NCBI GenBank assembly: GCA_019454045.1
Contig: SKCR01001866.1
Coordinates: 1 to 64,000, forward strand
Direction: 5' to 3'
Length of the DNA: 64,000 bases
Source: Zanthoxylum bungeanum
Lineage: Eukaryota > Streptophyta > Magnoliopsida > Sapindales > Rutaceae
Part shown: in pieces, positions 13,056 through 25,162 of the stretch
Numbering within the stretch: the stretch's first letter is position 1
Layout of the letters: every line of letters begins with the position of its first letter
The notes under the pieces: generated by a model
The model's input: the letters and a program-made list of their open reading frames with translations, nothing else
Database searches by the model: none
What the model was told of the DNA's origin: nothing
Translations under genes and position numbers: made by a program

Positions 13056-13479
13056 GACTATATTTGGATTGATGGAATGAGATGGAAGTGAGTGGAAAGG
13101 GATGGAAGATACTGTAACAAAAATAGGTATTAAGCCATTAAAAAGAAGCCGCCCAAATTAGGGGCTGAGAATATAACGTAACTTTAATAAAATAAAATTA
13201 CATGTGAAAATTGATTTGTCCTTTGAAAAAATAATATTAAAATATTTGTCTTTTTAGTTTTAGAATCTAAAAGGGCTCAATTATCTTTAAAACCTATCTA
13301 GTTACATTACATTCCATTACTATTTATTTACCAAATAATATTTTGGAATATCATATTATAAACATCTCAATTTTTTTCCCAAATAAAATTATGATATGTT
13401 ACTCTCCGTTCCGTTCCATTTCATTCCATTGGAGTATATTCCATTAAAAATCATCATCTTCATCAATGCAAAAATAGCC
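13056..13479. mobile_element. Tourist-like MITE
   Basis: A 424-bp non-coding element is flanked by TAA on both sides (13,053-13,055 and 13,480-13,482). The left end begins GACTATATTTGGATTGATGG. The reverse complement of the right end begins GGCTATTTTTGCATTGATGA, giving about 16 of 20 matching positions. GGAATG/CATTCC-rich subterminal stretches lie inside both ends. Size, trinucleotide duplication and TIR sequence fit a PIF/Harbinger-type Tourist MITE. Confidence 0.75.
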
Positions 13480-13597
13480 TAAGGGAATCCATTTGATGTT
13501 ATAAATAGTTAGCAAAATCAAAGGAGAAGTATATAAAAAAAGTAAGACAAAAAGTGAGCAACATGTGAGAATTCAAAGCAATACAAAGTTAAGAGGA

Positions 13598-14640
13598 TTT
13601 TTTTTTTTGGATAAGGTAAGTATATTAACCAAAGAAAAACACAACAAAAGCACATGGGCAAATCCCAGAGAGAACAAGCTAAAGAGGACAAACCCTTCAA
13701 ACTAAACAACTAGAGCCAAACTGGCAAACAACAAAACAAAAAAAGGAATTTCAGAAAATATCATTGGACAAATGCCAAAAATGATGAAGACATCTATTTT
13801 CATAAGATGATTTCACGTTCTTTAATAAATTAACACGAGTCCGCACGGTAAAAATAATATCCCTCTGAAGCACACTGGGAGACCGAGGAGGGTCACCATG
13901 AAGTCTAGCATTCCTCTCTCTCCAAATAAAGTAGATAGCAGCTGCAAAGGAGATTCGAAAAATCAAGTGACATAATAAACCCCTACAATACTGCTCCATC
14001 CAATAGACTGTATGAGGCCAATTTCGAGAGCTTCAAACAATACCATAATTTGCCAAGGTAGAAGACCAAACCTGAGAGGAAAAAGGGCACTGAAAAAAGG
14101 TGATCTACATCCTCTCCAGAATTACGACAAAAAACACATGTAGACTGATTCGAAATGCCAAAGCCCATCAATTTGTCCTGAGTATACAGGCCACCTTGAA
14201 TCGCTAACCAAAGAATGAAAGCATGTCTTGGGTCTGTCTTACGAAACCACACGACTCGACTCATCTCACTCGAGAACCCCTAGGTCGAAGAGCTTCCCAG
14301 ACACTCCTGACCGAGAAAAATCCCCAATTGTCCTCCTCCCAAATCAACTCATCCTCCATCGAGCTACTAGGGACAAAATCCAAAGGCAGAGTACAAGCCA
14401 ACTCAAGAAAAGCAACCGATCTAGCTCGGGGCCACCTCTAAGAATACCCATCAATATTAGAAGCCACCTTAGCTGCCTTGTCCCACCCTGAATCATAGAA
14501 GACTCTAGCATCCAAAATGTCTACAATTGGCCCCAAAAGATGCCAATTATCAAACAATAAAGAAGCCTTTTCCCCATTCCCAATCCTAAACCGCATCTTC
14601 CGTCGCACCCAAGACCGAAAACTCAAAATCTTCCTCCAAC
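13598..14640 (-). mobile_element. LINE (L1-type) 3' segment: RNase-H-side and zf-RVT region
   Basis: This is the 3' third of a minus-strand L1-type LINE. A T11 run at 13,598-13,608 is the poly-A tail read from the other strand. Minus-strand translation gives, in order, an RIGNGEKASLLFDNWHLLGP block (about 14,590-14,530), a zinc-binding reverse transcriptase domain with PRHAFILWLA, CVFC and ED-DHLF motifs (about 14,264-14,060), and a C-terminal FIWRERNARLH block (about 13,935-13,900). Frames change between these blocks, so it is a pseudogene. It stops exactly at copia-A, and the coding sense resumes at 24,418. The five bases CCAAC occur on both sides of copia-A. Confidence 0.85.
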
Positions 14641-16569
14641 TGTTGGATAATTATGACCCATAGCATCACTATTTGTACAAAACATGATGTTGTTGTACAA
14701 ATTAACTATGTGACAAATGAAATTTCTCTTTTATCATTTGTAATTGGATTACCGATATATATAAATGATAAAAGTCCATATGATTAGTATCAAATTAATA
14801 AGATATGAGACAATATTAATCCACGTAAGGTTTAATCATTAAATATCCCTAGTCGTAGTATTATCGAGACTAGACATCGATAATGCGGAATAGACTAGTA
14901 TTACACGTGTGCGCGTTATGGAAATGTAACATCATAGTTGTCATATATTTGGGTATTGGATACTCATGCCAGTGTAATATGAGGTTCTGTTTACCGATGG
15001 TACGGAAAAAACTTCACTTTGGATAGACCCATCAGAATTCCATTGGTATTATGACTATGTGTCTATGGGAATCCGAATCAAGGTAGGTGTATTTGGTCTT
15101 AACTTGAGACTTGCATGGCTAATACTTGCGACAATCAGTATACTTTGGTTTTGGTCATTCGGGGTCTTAACAGGTTCTGTGTACGCCTCTTCTGGGTATA
15201 GTGAGAATCATAGTGTATTGGATGTGATGTCAAGATGGAAGTATCACTCCAGTCATATGGAGATGATGATCACGTAGGATACGGAACTAGTACTCTTAAG
15301 TACTGCAGTCATCGAGATAATATAACTAGGTCATGATTATCCGATTATAAAGACTAGTTACCAGAGATCCGATATATGCTTTGTACGGGGCAGACACAAT
15401 TCCAACCCTAGGCCTAGCATGTGATATTGATACTGGATCGTAATACGCAATACTACGTATACTACGCATGACATAAATTATATATTCCTTAAAGAATATT
15501 TCTGGAGAATTAGGTAGGCACGGTGCTTTGCTAGAAGCCAACCATGTCTTGTAAATCGGTAAGAACGTGGTACCGGGTACTCACGTGTTCGGATAGTCCG
15601 ACGATCGGATTTACTGCCAATATATCCATGGATCTCATGGGTCGCTTCCCGAAGATTCACCGATGACGTATGACTCGATCAGAATTAATCTGGGATTAAT
15701 TATGAGAGAGAGAAAATTAATCTATGATTAATGACGGAGAGAATTTCTCTGGGATAAAATTCTATTAGAAGATAGAGAACGATTAATTTGGAATTAATCG
15801 ATTAAATAATATATTCGATATATCAAATGAAATTAGATTTCATAGCGGAATTAAAATTGGATTTTAATTCGGGCGAATGAATTAATTTAGAATTAATTCG
15901 CGAGCGACTTTCATAGTAATTTCGCTAGACATAATTATTTAATTAAATTTGATTTAATTAAGTCGCAACAGAAAATTCGTTAATTCGAAATTAACGAAAC
16001 CGAGCCCGAAATATGTTTGCGGGCCCACTCAGATTTTGAATTAAAGTGGGGCCCACACAAGTCACATCACCTAGTCAACTTTATCAACTTTTGTTGATAG
16101 AAGTTGGTGGGAAATTTTGGTTGCTTGTAAATTACACAAGCTAATTTTATTGATGTGTGATTGATTTTGGTATATGGCATTTTTTATTTTAGAAATCAAA
16201 GTGTGAAACATATTTTTTTTTCTTCTCTTCTCCTCTCTCCACCGTGACTCTCCCTCTATTTTCTCTCCATATTACCGAGAACAAGAAGGAACAACAAGGG
16301 AGTTTTGTTGCAAAATCTCCATTGCTGGCACATAAAGAGATCATACAAAGGTGATAGGGAAACCTTTCCCATGGAGTTTGGAATCAAACTTGAAAGCTTG
16401 GAGCTAAACTATTCATACAAAGAGGAGCTTGGAGCACTACACAAAGGTTTGAAAATTTTGTTATCTCTACATCTACTCAACCGAGCATTGTAAGTATTTT
16501 CCGATACTTTACTTTGTGTATTCACACATCTTTTACGCTTAATGATATTTGTTCTTAGAGAACCTAACA
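14641..16569 (+). repeat. 5' LTR of copia-A
   Basis: The LTR is 1,929 bp, starting TGTTGGATAATTATGACCC and ending GAGAACCTAACA. The U3-side interior holds a run of short inverted repeats (15,683-15,996). It is homologous over its length to 22,471-24,417 and, in reverse complement, to both copia-B LTRs. Confidence 0.95.
15683..15996. repeat. Ladder of short AT-rich hairpins in the copia LTR
   Basis: At least six near-perfect inverted repeats with 1-5 nt loops follow one another. Examples are AATTAATCTGGGATTAATT (15,683-15,701), CGATTAATTTGGAATTAATC (from 15,780), a GAATTAAAATT...AATTTTAATTC-type arm pair (15,847-15,869) and CGTTAATTCGAAATTAACG (15,978-15,996). The same series is kept in the other three LTRs of this family, near 23,510-23,830, 25,790-26,070 and 42,640-42,930. 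Confidence 0.8.
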
Positions 16570-16570
16570 A

Positions 16571-16583
16571 TGGTATCAGAGCC
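16571..16583 (+). other. Primer-binding site, copia-A
   Basis: TGGTATCAGAGCC starts two bases after the LTR. It is the standard complement of the 3' end of initiator methionine tRNA used by most plant copia elements. Confidence 0.95.
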
Positions 16584-18916
16584 CAATTTAAGCATGAAAT
16601 GGATTATGGTTTATATACTTGAATTTGGGTATTTTTGCTTGAAGCATGATTTAATCAAATTGAGTGTTTAAGTATGCTTAGATAATGATAACTAAGAGTT
16701 ATTCATGATTAATTTTCTGAAAAATTGATTGGATTAATTTTCCCCAAATTTGAGGGCTTGGCCGAATGCATTGACCCTTTGTAGCTCATGGTGATTTTAT
16801 TTTTTTAGACCATTGGATGTGTTTAAAATGCATGGATAAATTGATTTGTGATTTAATTGGATTGAAATCAAAATTGATGGAAAAAATGCCATAATGCCGG
16901 GAGCTCAAGAGCATGTTATGAGGTTGATTTTACTTCAATAATGTTGGACATGTATTGAAAATAATAAAGCATGATTAATTATGTAAATTGGTATTTTGGA
17001 AATGTTAATTTAAATAATTAATTATGGCTATACACTTTAATTAAATAAATTGTGATATTTGGAATATTGGAATTTAATTAATTAGGCTTCAATTTGGAAT
17101 TGGGCTATTGATGTTATATTTGGGCCTTATGGGCTTGGTTGGGCCAAGTTGGTTTAGGACAATTTGATTGGATCCAAATTGGGCCTAAAACCATTCCATA
17201 AAGTCCAAATATAATTAATGGGCCTTTTATATTTAATTGGGCCTAATGGGCCGAAATTAATTTTATGGCAAATAGGGTGATTCCTTTATTGGGCCTTGGC
17301 ATTTGGGTTTGACCCATATTGGCCAAAGCCTATGCCTTATGAATTAATTAGAAGCCCATTGGACTTTAATTAAATTGACATTGGATGTTAATTGGGTATT
17401 TGAGACCCATTAAAATTGGATTTAGAATCTAAGTCTAAAAGGCACATTAATAAAATGTAATTATTTAATTTAGAAACAAATATGAATTAGTATTGAATAC
17501 AAATTAAATCGGATTTAAAATTGTAGTTCGATATAATTCAAGAATTCGCACTTTGAGTATATATCTTAAACGAGTTGGACTCGCGCAAATTAAATCGTTG
17601 TTTGAACATTGGATGATCACTTAATTCAAAGATTATTTAAATTGGATTAGATTGATTGAATAACAAGCTTTGTGTGAATACATGGATGTATTGTATGAAT
17701 AATGTATATCAGATGGATATTAGATGGGTGAGGGCAATTTTGGAAATTGTTGTAATAAATTTAGAATTTATTAAATTGGACCTGCGTGTCCAGCCTGTAT
17801 CTCTCGACTCTTTGTAATTCTCTTCTCACCAATTCCCCTCAATGTAATGAGGTTTCTTTAGAAGTATTATGTAATTGGGTAGAAGTTAGAATAGTGCTAG
17901 CGGGAGAGAAGAAAGAGAGAGATTTGTTCTAGAACAAAATGTATCATATATCCATCCGCATATCATTATTAATTTTATCGCGCCTTATTATGCTTTTAGA
18001 ATGCATGCTTAAGGGTGTATGATGAGACCTAATTAAAGATAATAAATTGGTTGCCAAATCGCGACAAAAACTCTCATTTTATATTAAGCGTTTTTCCTTC
18101 CATTGAGTGATTCTCTCTCAAGATCCAAGATTGACATTGGTTTGTTGGCCAAAGTCAAGATCAATGTCCATCACGGATGTGTTTGAATCATGAAAGCTTT
18201 GTTCCATATCGTACGCCTTGGGCAAGTTGTGATTTGTTGGCCAAAGTCAAGGTCACTTCTTGTTCATCGGCCTCGATTACGAAGCTTTCCCACTGTCAAT
18301 GGGTCACTCTTAACTGGTTTCATTAAGCTTGTTGAGCCAAAGTCAAGGCTTAGTTGATTCAGAGGAAAAAAGGTTAGGCAATATATTGGATATATTGGCA
18401 TATATTGGATATATGTTTCGGACTTGGAGGTCCACCTACTGGATCTAGGAATTGGATGGATCCAATTTATCTTAGAGATCTACCTAGTTAAGTTTCATAC
18501 AATTTGTTGGCCAAAGTCAAGGTTGTGTGTTATTTAACGGGATCCTAGCCCACTAGGAAACTAGGTTTCCCGAGTACTCCACAGAGGTTAGAGGCTCACC
18601 GAAAAATAGTGGGAGGCAAGTATTAAATTTGCAATTTCGTTTAGATACTTGCCAGTACGCGCTCATTTCAATTTTTCGTCATTAAAAAATTTATATATAT
18701 TAGTTGGACTAATATTCAATTGTTTTTTTAATTAAACAGTTGGACTGTATTCTAATTACTTCATTTATAGTTAATTATATAATTGGATTATAGTAATCAA
18801 ATATATTTGAATTTAACCAATCAAATAGTAGTTGATTATATAGTTAGACTATAGTAATCATTATATTCGATTGTACCCGAAATCGTTGATTGGATAGTTG
18901 GACTATTGGAATCAAG
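16584..18916 (+). other. Long leader of copia-A
   Basis: About 2.3 kb of non-coding AT-rich sequence lies between the primer-binding site and gag. It is matched by the two halves of the copia-B leader. GGGCC-containing phrases are frequent at 17,100-17,400. Near its 3' end the 18-mer TTGTTGGCCAAAGTCAAG or a close variant occurs at 18,142, 18,234, 18,329 and 18,504. Confidence 0.8.
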
Positions 18917-21900
18917 ATAACTGAAAGATTAGCGTTTAAAACATAATCCTGGGTGAAAATTTCTTTAAGCGGCTTCAATTTTCAAATTGGGAATAAAACC
19001 TCAGAATAGTCCTGGGAGCCGATAAGTTACTTTATTTGATAGAGTGATATCTCGGGCCTGAGCCCGGAGTTGAGCAAATAGTGGAGCATTAGCTTTGGAA
19101 GACTCATGGTGATGATAACTTTAGTGCTCAATCCGTTATGTTGCCGCAATGACTCATTAATTTCTTCGTCAGACTAAGGAATAGATCCTTATAGTATGAT
19201 ATTGAAATTGAAGGATCTTCATAGATCTATTCTTAAATCTTAGAAGTACTAATTGCAAAAGAAAACTCTTGGAGAGTTAATGGCTATGTTCAAGGAGACA
19301 GAGCCAGAGCTTGCAAAAGGGCAAGAAGCGCAATGCGCATCTTACTTCAACATCCCAGAAGGTCAAGGCTTGGCCGAAGGCTTCTAGGAATATGAAAAAG
19401 GGGCAAAGGCAAAATCGTCATAGTCTTCTAGGAAGACAAAGGACATATCCCAAGATGTCTGCCTAAACTGTGGCAAACGGGGTCACTGGAAGCGTGACTG
19501 CCGTATGGAAAAGGCAGACATGAAGGAAGTGAAGACGGACAAGGGTCCGGCTTCAGGTATGTTATTATAAACATGTCCACTGCTGGTTTTAAAATTAGAT
19601 TTTAGATACTGGATGTGGTACATAAATATATGTACTTATGTGCGGGATCTGCTAATTAGCAGGATACTGACTTCAGGTGAGATTGACATGCGAGTCAGAA
19701 ACAGGACGAAAGTCGCTATTTTGGTCGTAGAAACCTAAATTTTGGAACTGCCATTTGGGCATGTACTTTAATTAGGAGATTGTTATAATGTATCCAGTTT
19801 GACTAGGAACATTATCTTGTATCTAGTTTAACCCGTTGCGGGTATACCTTTATATTCTAGAACACTAAGTGTTTAGTTTATAAAGATGATATCGAGATAA
19901 GCACATTAGATGTGAAGAACATAATTATATTTAGAATATAAATGAATCTCAAACATATGATATGAGAAACAAAAGCTCAATCTGAATAAATCTGTTGAGA
20001 CTTAAAAGTGGCATTGTTGTCTGGGACGCATTAACAAGACTAGTATATCCACACTTTCGAAGAGTGGGTACTAGGACATATTTGATTCTAATTCAAATAA
20101 TTTCTACGAATCTAGTTTATTAGGCAAAGTGCCTAAGACACCTTTTACTTGGTAAAAGTGCAAATGCCACCGATCTATTAGCCCTCGTTCATGGTGACGT
20201 AAGTGGGCCCATGTCTAGCTAGGCTAGAGGTAGATATGAATACTTCATAACTTTTACGGATGTGGCATCGCGTTACAGTTATGTGTATCTTATGAAACAC
20301 AAGTCAAAATTTTTTTGAGTAATTCAAAGAGTTTCGACACGAAGTAAGAAAACAGACCGGTAAAAGTATTAAAAACATTATGGTTGGACCATAGTGTAAA
20401 ATACTTAAACATATGAGTTTCAAGATTACCAGAAAGCGTATAGTGTTCTTTCACAGTGGACTCCTCCCGGGACACCTCAATTTGACGGTGTGTCCGAACA
20501 GAGAAACCGAACTTTGTTGGACATGGTAAGGTTAATGATGAGTCACACTGAGCTACCAATTTCCTTCTGAAGATACGCATTAAACAGTGCAATACTTATT
20601 TTGAATAAATTTCCATGAAAATATGTTAGACAGACTTCATATTAGATATGAACAGAAAAGAAACCGGGTTTCTCACTCCTGATGATTTGGAAATGCTGGA
20701 CATATGTTTGGATAATACCAAACTAGAATCCAAATCGGATAAGTGCCTATTTGTAGGTTGTCATAGGGAAACCAAAGTATAGTACTTATACAACTCACAA
20801 GAGAACAATGTAATTGTTACTCTCCATGCGGTTTTCATAAGAGGAATACCTATATGCAGTGGTAAGTGGGAGGAAAGTAAAACTCAATGAAAATTGAAGT
20901 AATACTGTTCCTGGCACTGACTCCTTTACGGAACACAAATAGTTCATCAGGGATGAAACTGTACCACAATCTTCGAATACACAAAAATCACGTAAGTCGG
21001 AGAGAGTCAGAAAACAACCTGGGAGGTATGGGTTTCTGATCTCACCTCATGGAGATATCAATCTTATTGAGGAAGACGAACCGACTACGTATAAAGAAGT
21101 GATACAAGGTATCAACTATTTTTTATGGCAAAATGCCATGAAGTCCGAAATGGATTCCATGTATACAACCAAGTTTGGACACTGGTTGATGTACCAGAAG
21201 ACATTGTGCCTATGGTACTATATGAGTCTTCAAGGAAGACATACATGGATGGCAGCATATAAATGTACATAGCTAGGCTTGTACAGAAAGGGTATCGTCA
21301 AGGACATAATGTCGACTATGAAGAAACTTTTTCACATGTTGCCATGATTAAATCCATTTGGATAATGCTTGCTAATGCTGCATATTTCATTTATGAAATA
21401 TGGCATATGGACGTCAAAACCGCTTTTCTTAATGGAAACCTTTTGGAGGATGTTTACAATATCCTGACGGTTTTGTCGTACCAAAACATGCAAACAAGGT
21501 TTGCAAGTTAAATCGATACATTTATGGATTGAAGCAAACATTGCGTTCTTGGAACTAACATTTTGATAATATCATAATGGTATAAGGTTTCATTCAAAAG
21601 GGTAAAAATTATTGTGTATATAAGAAGGTTAGTGGGAGCGCACTGACAGTGACTGTCCAATATAATGATGATGTATTGCTTCTTAGCAATAAAATTCCCA
21701 TAATATAATCGGTGAAAGCTTGGCTTTCATTAAAATTCTCCATGGAATACCTGGGAGAAGCAGGATTTAATCTATGAATAAAGATCTACTGGAATAGATT
21801 TAGAAAGCTGCTGACAACCCTCTCAGAATTCGTACGTCTTTAAATGTATGTGACCTGATGTCTCATATACTTTGAGCATATGCAGACGCTATAAGGCCAA

Positions 21901-22455
21901 TCCATGTGATGGTCACTGGATTAATGCAAAGAACATCCTTGAGTATCTTGGAAGAACTAAGGATATTTTCTGTTCATATGGGGAAAAGAGAATTTGAGGT
22001 GATTGGTTTCACCGCTGTAAGTTTCCAAACCGACAAAGATGACTTAAGTCGCAATAATGGTACATAGTTAGTTTGAATAACGAAACAGTAAGCTGGAAAT
22101 CTTCCAAGCAAGATACTGTTACCGAATAAACAACAAGAGAGGAACATTGCTGCAGCTGAGGCAGCAATAGAAGCATTTTGGATCTTAAAAATCCTAATTG
22201 GATAAGGTATAGTTCTGTTAGCAGCTGAGCTAGGCTACATCACAAGCTAAAGAATTACGGTCTCATCAATGATCCAAGTATGTACTTCGACTAATTCATC
22301 TGATTCGTCAGATCATACATCGTGGCGATGTGATGATCGAATAAAAACGCATCAGATGATAACCTTGCAAATCCGCTGACGAAAACTGTTTCTCAGCAGA
22401 AGTTTGAGCGACCCGTACATAGTTCAGGTGTAGGACACTTGAGTGATTGGCTATA
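18917..22455 (+). pseudogene. Copia-A gag-pol, heavily mutated
   Basis: The order is gag, protease, integrase, reverse transcriptase, RNase H. The codon matching the gag ATG of copia-B is ATA here (18,917). About 400 bp of gag found in copia-B is missing. The zinc knuckle CLNCGKRGHWKRDC (19,460-19,501) is complete, with the CX2CX4HX4C pattern. The protease triad DTG survives at 19,605-19,613. Integrase text unique to this copy (ALVHGDVSGPM--) lies near 20,180-20,300. Reverse transcriptase includes KGYRQGHNVDYEETFS and MDVKTAFLNGN, but the catalytic box reads YNDD (21,661-21,672) instead of YVDD. Frameshifts and stops are frequent throughout, so the gene is dead. Confidence 0.9.
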
Positions 22456-22459
22456 GGCC

Positions 22460-22470
22460 AAGTGGGAGAT
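22460..22470 (+). other. Polypurine tract, copia-A
   Basis: AAGTGGGAGAT lies immediately before the 3' LTR. This is the usual plus-strand primer of plant copia elements, and the same string occurs in copia-B. Confidence 0.9.
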
Positions 22471-24417
22471 TGTTGGACAATTATGACGTATAACATCACT
22501 ATTTGTACAAAACATGGTGTTGTTGTACAAATTAACTATGTGACAAAGGAAATTGCTCTTTTATCATTTGTAATTGGATTATTGATATATATAAATGATT
22601 AAAGTCCATATGATTAATACTGGATTAATAAGATATGAGACAATATTAATCCACGTAAGGTTTAAACATTAAATATCCCTATCGCAGTATTATCGAGACT
22701 GGACATCGATAATGCGGAATAGACTAGTATTACACTTGTGCGCGTTATGGAAGCGTAACGACATAGTTATCATATATTTGGGTATTGGATACTCATGCAA
22801 GTGTAATAGGAGGTTCTGTTTACCGATGGTACGAAAACAGCTTCGCTCTGGATAGACCCCTCGGAATCCCATTGGTAGTATGACTATGTGTCAATGGGAA
22901 TCTGAATCAGAGTAGGTGTATTTGGTCTTAACCTGAGACTTGCATCGCTAATACTTGCGACAATCAGTATACTTTGGTTTTGGTCGTCCGGGGCTTTAAC
23001 AGGTTCTGTGTACGCCTCTTCTGGGTATACTGAGAATCGTAGTGTATTGGATGTGATGTGAAGATGGAAGTATCACTCCAGTCATATGGAGATGATAATC
23101 ACGCAGGATACGGAACTAGTACGCTTAAATACTGCAGTCATCGGGATAATATGACTAGGTCATGATTATTCGATTATAGAGACTAGTTACAAGAGATCTG
23201 ATATATGCTTCGTACGGGGCAGACACAATTCCAGCCCTAGGCCTAGCATGTGATATCGATACTGAATTGTAATACGCAATACTATGTATACTACGTCTGA
23301 CATAAATTATATATTCCTTAAAGAATATTTCTGGAGAATTGGGTAGGCACGATGCTTTGCTAGAAGCCAACCATGTCTTGTAAATCGGTAAGAACGTGGT
23401 ACCGGGTACGCACGTGTTCGGATAGTCCGACGACTGGATTTACTGCCAACATATCCAGGGATCTCATAGGTCGCTTCCCGAAGATTCACCGATGACGTAT
23501 GACTTGATCAGAATTAATCTGGGATTAATTATGAGAGAGAGAAAATTAATCTAGGATTAATGACAGAGATAATTTATCTGGGATGAAATTCTATTAGAAG
23601 AGAGAGAACGATTAATTTGGAATTAATCGATTAAATAATATATTCGATATATTAAATGAAATTAGATTTCATAGCAGAATTAAAATTGGATTGTAATTCG
23701 GGCGAACGAATTAATTTAGAATTAATTTGTGAGCGACTTTAATAGTAATTTCGTAAGGCATAATTATTTAATTAAATTTGATTTAATTAAGTCACAACGG
23801 AAAATTCGTTAATTCGGAATTAACGAAACCGAGCTCGGAATGTGTTTACGGGCCCACTCGGATTTTGAATTAAAGTGGGGCCCACACAAGTCACATCACC
23901 TAGTCAACTTTATCAACTTTTGGTTGATAGAAGTTGGTGGGAAATTTTGGTTGCTTGTAAATTACACAAGCTAATTTTATTGATGTGTGATTGACTTTTA
24001 CCTAATTGATTTTGGTATATGGCATTTTTTATTTTAGAAATCAAAGTGTGAAACACATTTTTTTCTTCTCTTCTTCTCTCTCCACCGTGACTCTCCCTAT
24101 CTTTTCTCTCCATATTGCCGAGAACAAGAAGGAACAACAATGGAGTTTTGTTACAAAATCTCCATTGCTAGCATATAAAGAGATCATACAAAGGTGATAG
24201 GGAAACCTTTCCCATTGAGTTTGGAATCAAACTTGAAAGCTTGGAGCTAAACTATTCATACAAAGAGGAGCTTGGAGCACTACACAAAGGTTTGAAAATT
24301 TTGTTATCTCTACATCTTCTCAACCGAGCATTGTAAGTATTTTCCGCTACTTTACTTTGCGTATTCACACATCTTTTATGCTTAATGATCTTGGATTTAT
24401 TCTTAAAGAACCTAATA
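22471..24417 (+). repeat. 3' LTR of copia-A
   Basis: The LTR is 1,947 bp, starting TGTTGGACAATTATGACG and ending CTAATA, where the terminal CA has become TA. It is followed directly by the CCAAC duplication. It faces the 3' LTR of copia-B across 745 bp of LINE. Confidence 0.95.
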
Positions 24418-25162
24418 CCAACTCCATGAGCACTCTCCAGGATGAGCAACCTCCCAAAAGCTACGCCCATTTAATAAGTAAGAGGAAATCCAAGTAGACC
24501 AGGAAGATACATGTCCCGAACAAAGAAACCACAAATGCTTTGTGATTGTCGCCCGATTCCAGTGCTCTAAAGACTTAATCCATAAACCTTCTTCTTCTAT
24601 AGGCAAATAGACTGTATCCAAGCCACATTCGCCCCTGTAGACACGAGCTCACTTCCCTTCTATAAAAAATATCTTAAAGTAGCCTCCACCTTCCGAATAA
24701 CAGCCTTAGGCAAAATGAACAAAGAAGACCAATAAACCTGAATGGAGAAGAGCACAGACTTGATAAGCTGAAGACGACCCGTAAAGGAAAATGGTCCTAC
24801 AAATCCAGCTTCTAGCTTGCCCAATAATGCACTCAATAAGAATATTGCAATCAGATGTCCGAAGTTTCATAGAAATCAGAGGGACACCCAAATAACAAAC
24901 TAGAAGCAAACCCTCATGAAAGCCTAAAATGCTAAGAAAATGTTGTTTCGCTGCCAAGGAAACACCAGAAGAAAATAACTGACTCTTTGCCAGATTGTGA
25001 ATTAATCCAGACAATCTCATAAACTGGTGCAAGCATTTCCCAATCAATGAAATCGAGGTCTCCTCTGCCTCTGAGAAAATCATAAGATCATCTGCAAAAC
25101 AAAGATGAGTGAGACAGTCCTTCGAACATCGCCAATGAAACTTGAAGTTATGCTCAAGAACC
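24418..25162 (-). mobile_element. LINE (L1-type) middle segment: RT palm to connection
   Basis: This middle third of the same LINE lies between copia-A and copia-B. Minus-strand translation shows the L1 reverse transcriptase catalytic box in the form FADD (25,087-25,098). The usual AEET-L-Y--SGL--N-KS-LF pattern follows, then LG(F)-----YLGVPL. It ends in CSWSW just before the copia-A junction, where the family text expected next (a W-RKIL block) lies on the far side of copia-A. The two flanks therefore belong to one gene. Confidence 0.85.

Larger units (their letters stand above)
14641..24417 (+). mobile_element. Copia-A: full-length Ty1/copia element, Angela/Tork-like
   Basis: This 9.8-kb element has LTRs at 14,641-16,569 and 22,471-24,417, a tRNA-iMet primer-binding site, a long leader, decayed gag-pol and a polypurine tract. 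The pentamer CCAAC flanks it at 14,636-14,640 and 24,418-24,422. The two LTRs differ at roughly one base in 13-15 over the first 170 bp compared by eye, so this copy looks older than copia-B. It sits inside the LINE, on the opposite strand to it. The same family built copia-B. Confidence 0.95.

Noticed and set aside
16571..16583. tRNA-like strings (also at 7,210, 42,008, 45,662, 36,501 and 56,288)
   Set aside because: These are 10-20 base complements of tRNA 3' ends acting as primer-binding sites, not tRNA genes. No cloverleaf surrounds them.
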